Assembly (NCBI GenBank): GCA_025999775.1
Contig: BNXT01000085.1
Span: 1 to 6,399, forward strand
DNA length: 6,399 bases
Origin: Bacteroidia bacterium
Lineage (GTDB): Bacteria > Bacteroidota > Bacteroidia > Bacteroidales > P3
Reading direction: 5' to 3'
This document shows positions 6,391 to 6,399 of the stretch, piece by piece. Positions within the stretch are counted from its first letter, which is position 1. Each line of letters opens with the position of its first letter. The notes beneath the pieces are model-generated. The model was not told where the DNA came from. It saw nothing but the letters and a program-made list of their open reading frames with translations, and made no database searches. The translations under genes were made by a program, and so were the position numbers.

Positions 6391-6399
6391 CCAACACCA
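6387..6399 (+). CDS. possible start of the next gene (partial)
   Basis: The ATG at 6387 opens a frame reading MTNT to the window edge. It overlaps the preceding stop as ATGA and follows an A-rich stretch, as do the other starts in this window. Thirteen bases are too few for any assignment. Confidence 0.35.

Overview
The window looks like part of a surface-polysaccharide (O-antigen, capsule or exopolysaccharide) locus from a member of the Bacteroidetes, most likely the order Bacteroidales. The reasons are an AT-rich composition, A-rich leaders without Shine-Dalgarno sequences, a Wzz-like protein beside a family 2 glycosyltransferase and a sugar-locus methyltransferase, and two copies of the AAA-ATPase-like/PD-(D/E)XK protein family (AAA-ATPase_like plus DUF1703) that is strongly expanded in Bacteroidales. 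I cannot name genus or species from the sequence.

Layout, all on the + strand and tightly packed. Positions 1-63 may be the last codons of an upstream gene. Then come a Wzz-like chain-length determinant (90-1130), a first AAA-ATPase/nuclease-like gene (1195-2751), a rhamnosyltransferase-like GT2 glycosyltransferase (2780-3670), a zinc-ribbon class I SAM methyltransferase directly abutting it (3671-4651), and a second AAA-ATPase/nuclease-like gene (4667-6232). After these lie a start-less 3' gene remnant (6241-6390) and the first codons of a next gene (from 6387). Gaps between the full genes are 64, 28, 0 and 15 bases, which suggests one transcription unit. No RNA gene, CRISPR array, transposase or clear terminator was seen.

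Likely working model: the glycosyltransferase and methyltransferase build and decorate a repeat-unit sugar, while the Wzz-like inner-membrane protein sets polymer length. The two AAA-ATPase-like proteins are not known polysaccharide enzymes; their role here is unknown.

Two things stand out. First, the methyltransferase gene carries an uninterrupted run of 11 C residues, followed three bases later by a perfect 10-bp hairpin with a 3-base loop. Gain or loss of one C gives an early stop in either shifted frame, so this is a good candidate phase-variable switch for sugar methylation. Second, the two AAA-ATPase-like genes are about 92% identical by eye over their first ~190 codons but only about half identical at protein level just after. 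They flank the glycosyltransferase/methyltransferase pair as long direct repeats, suggesting gene conversion and possible cassette deletion by recombination.
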